Below are positions 63,427-64,000 of a stretch of DNA of 64,000 nucleotides, one piece after another; position 1 is the stretch's first letter; every line of letters begins with the position of its first letter. Below the pieces are notes generated by a model that ran no database searches, was not told where the DNA came from, and saw only the letters and a program-made list of their open reading frames with translations. The stretch comes from CAILZL01 sp963791615 (lineage in GTDB: Bacteria; Pseudomonadota; Gammaproteobacteria; Steroidobacterales; Steroidobacteraceae). A program made the translations under genes and the position numbers. The stretch covers positions 124,001-188,000 of the forward strand of contig CAWBTE010000006.1 in assembly GCA_963791615.1 (NCBI GenBank). The letters are read 5' to 3'.

Positions 63427-64000
63427 TCAACTCGCTTCAATCTCGATCTTCGGCATGGCCTTGGCGGTCTGCGCAATGTGTCGCGCCAGTCGTGCACTGG
63501 TGCGCCGCGCCAGACTCAGATAAGCCTCCGCCAGCGCCCCCGCGGGCTCAGCGATCACCGTTGGCCGCCCTGCGTCAGCCTGTGCGCGAATGCGAATATC
63601 CAGCGGTAACTCCACCAGCAGATCGACACCGTACTGCGTCGCCATGCGTGCGCCGCCACCCGCACCAAATACATGTTCCTCATGACCGCAATTCGAACAG
63701 ATGTGGGTACTCATGTTTTCAACTATGCCCAGCACCGGCACACCCACCTTTTCAAACATCTTCAGACCCTTGCGTGCATCCAGCAAGGCGATGTCCTGCG
63801 GCGTGGTGACGATCACCGCACCACTGATCGGCACGCGCTGCGACAGGGTCAGCTGGATATCGCCGGTGCCCGGCGGCATGTCCACCACCAGGTAGTCGAG
63901 CTCGCCCCACTGGCAATCATTGAGCAGCTGGGTCAGCGCCTGCGTCACCATCGGGCCACGCCAGACCATCGGTTGCTCGTCGTCCACCAGCAAGCCAATC
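63427..64000 (-). CDS. apbC: Mrp/ApbC-family iron-sulfur carrier ATPase, cut by the window edge
   Basis: Only the C-terminal ~190 residues are present; the P-loop lies beyond base 64000. Visible family blocks: MVWRGPMVTQALTQLLNDCQ, LDYLVVDMPPGTGDIQLTLS, VTTPQDIALLDARKGLKMFE, and ENMSTHICSNCGHEEHVFG with the cluster-binding CxxC. It carries and transfers [4Fe-4S] clusters. The Mrp-dcd pair is common in Gammaproteobacteria. Confidence 0.95.
   Translation of the reverse strand, partial: IGLLVDDEQPMVWRGPMVTQALTQLLNDCQWGELDYLVVDMPPGTGDIQLTLSQRVPISGAVIVTTPQDIALLDARKGLKMFEKVGVPVLGIVENMSTHICSNCGHEEHVFGAGGGARMATQYGVDLLVELPLDIRIRAQADAGRPTVIAEPAGALAEAYLSLARRTSARLARHIAQTAKAMPKIEIEAS

Noticed and set aside
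1..64000. tRNA or rRNA genes
   Set aside because: No cloverleaf with TTCGANNC arm and acceptor pairing, and no rRNA-like stretch, was noticed in the intergenic gaps; a dedicated search was not possible here.

Overview
The window looks like chromosomal DNA of a gammaproteobacterium, moderately GC-rich. Two gene orders support this: pyrG-kdsA-eno-ftsB-ispD-ispF-truD followed by surE-pcm, and glyA-nrdR-ribD-ribE-ribB-ribH-nusB-thiL-pgpA. Both are classic gammaproteobacterial neighbourhoods. ECF sigma factors paired with TPR kinases and the RAYT/REP content suggest a Xanthomonadales/Nevskiales-like branch, but I cannot place it further. No rRNA, tRNA or CRISPR array was seen.

Layout. 1-8.8 kb: housekeeping operon on the minus strand (CTP synthase, KDO8P synthase, enolase, FtsB, MEP pathway, TruD, an enoyl-CoA hydratase homologue, SurE, start of Pcm), with a plus-strand Smr-domain gene. 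9-15 kb: class I fumarase, a RAYT transposase-like gene embedded in REP palindromes, a relic of an integron integrase with attC-like sequence, and glycogen phosphorylase. 15-25.7 kb: a guanidine/urea nitrogen locus: allophanate hydrolase, biotin-dependent guanidine/urea carboxylase, two DUF1989 proteins (carboxyguanidine deiminase-type), and, divergently, an ABC importer preceded by a textbook guanidine-I (ykkC) riboswitch. 25.7-33.7 kb: carbonic anhydrase, RND efflux pair, MOSC protein, lipoprotein, outer-membrane protein, and two MITE-like inverted-repeat elements. 33.7-36.5 kb: PEP carboxylase. 36.6-46.4 kb: a ten-gene envelope cluster (TonB/AgmX-like, two ExbD/TolR, ExbB/TolQ, three TPR proteins, two conserved unknowns, a TlpA-like thioredoxin) resembling the ancestral core of the Myxococcus Agl-Glt gliding machine. 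46.8-47.4 kb: two small secreted proteins, one built from 51-bp tandem repeats. 47.7-54.5 kb: ECF sigma factor, TPR kinase, SYLF protein, MsrA, and a kinase fused to a cyclic-nucleotide-binding domain. 54.5-64 kb: the riboflavin/NusB/ThiL/PgpA block, NrdR, GlyA, an FAH-family protein, dCTP deaminase and Mrp (cut by the edge).

Two themes run across the window. First, one REP family (palindrome GGGCGGTTCGCGAACCGCCC and variants, with a GTAG head) occurs at eleven loci, usually as inverted pairs. It even lies inside the reading frames of the RAYT gene and the carboxylase. Second, many otherwise conserved genes (pyrG, glgP, nrdR, the carboxylase, allophanate hydrolase, a DUF1989 gene, the binding protein, the FAH gene and a kinase) are split by single-base shifts. 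Most are +1 insertions and several fall in short homopolymers. Because essential genes are hit, I think sequencing or assembly error is the likeliest cause, so these genes are annotated as single interrupted genes.
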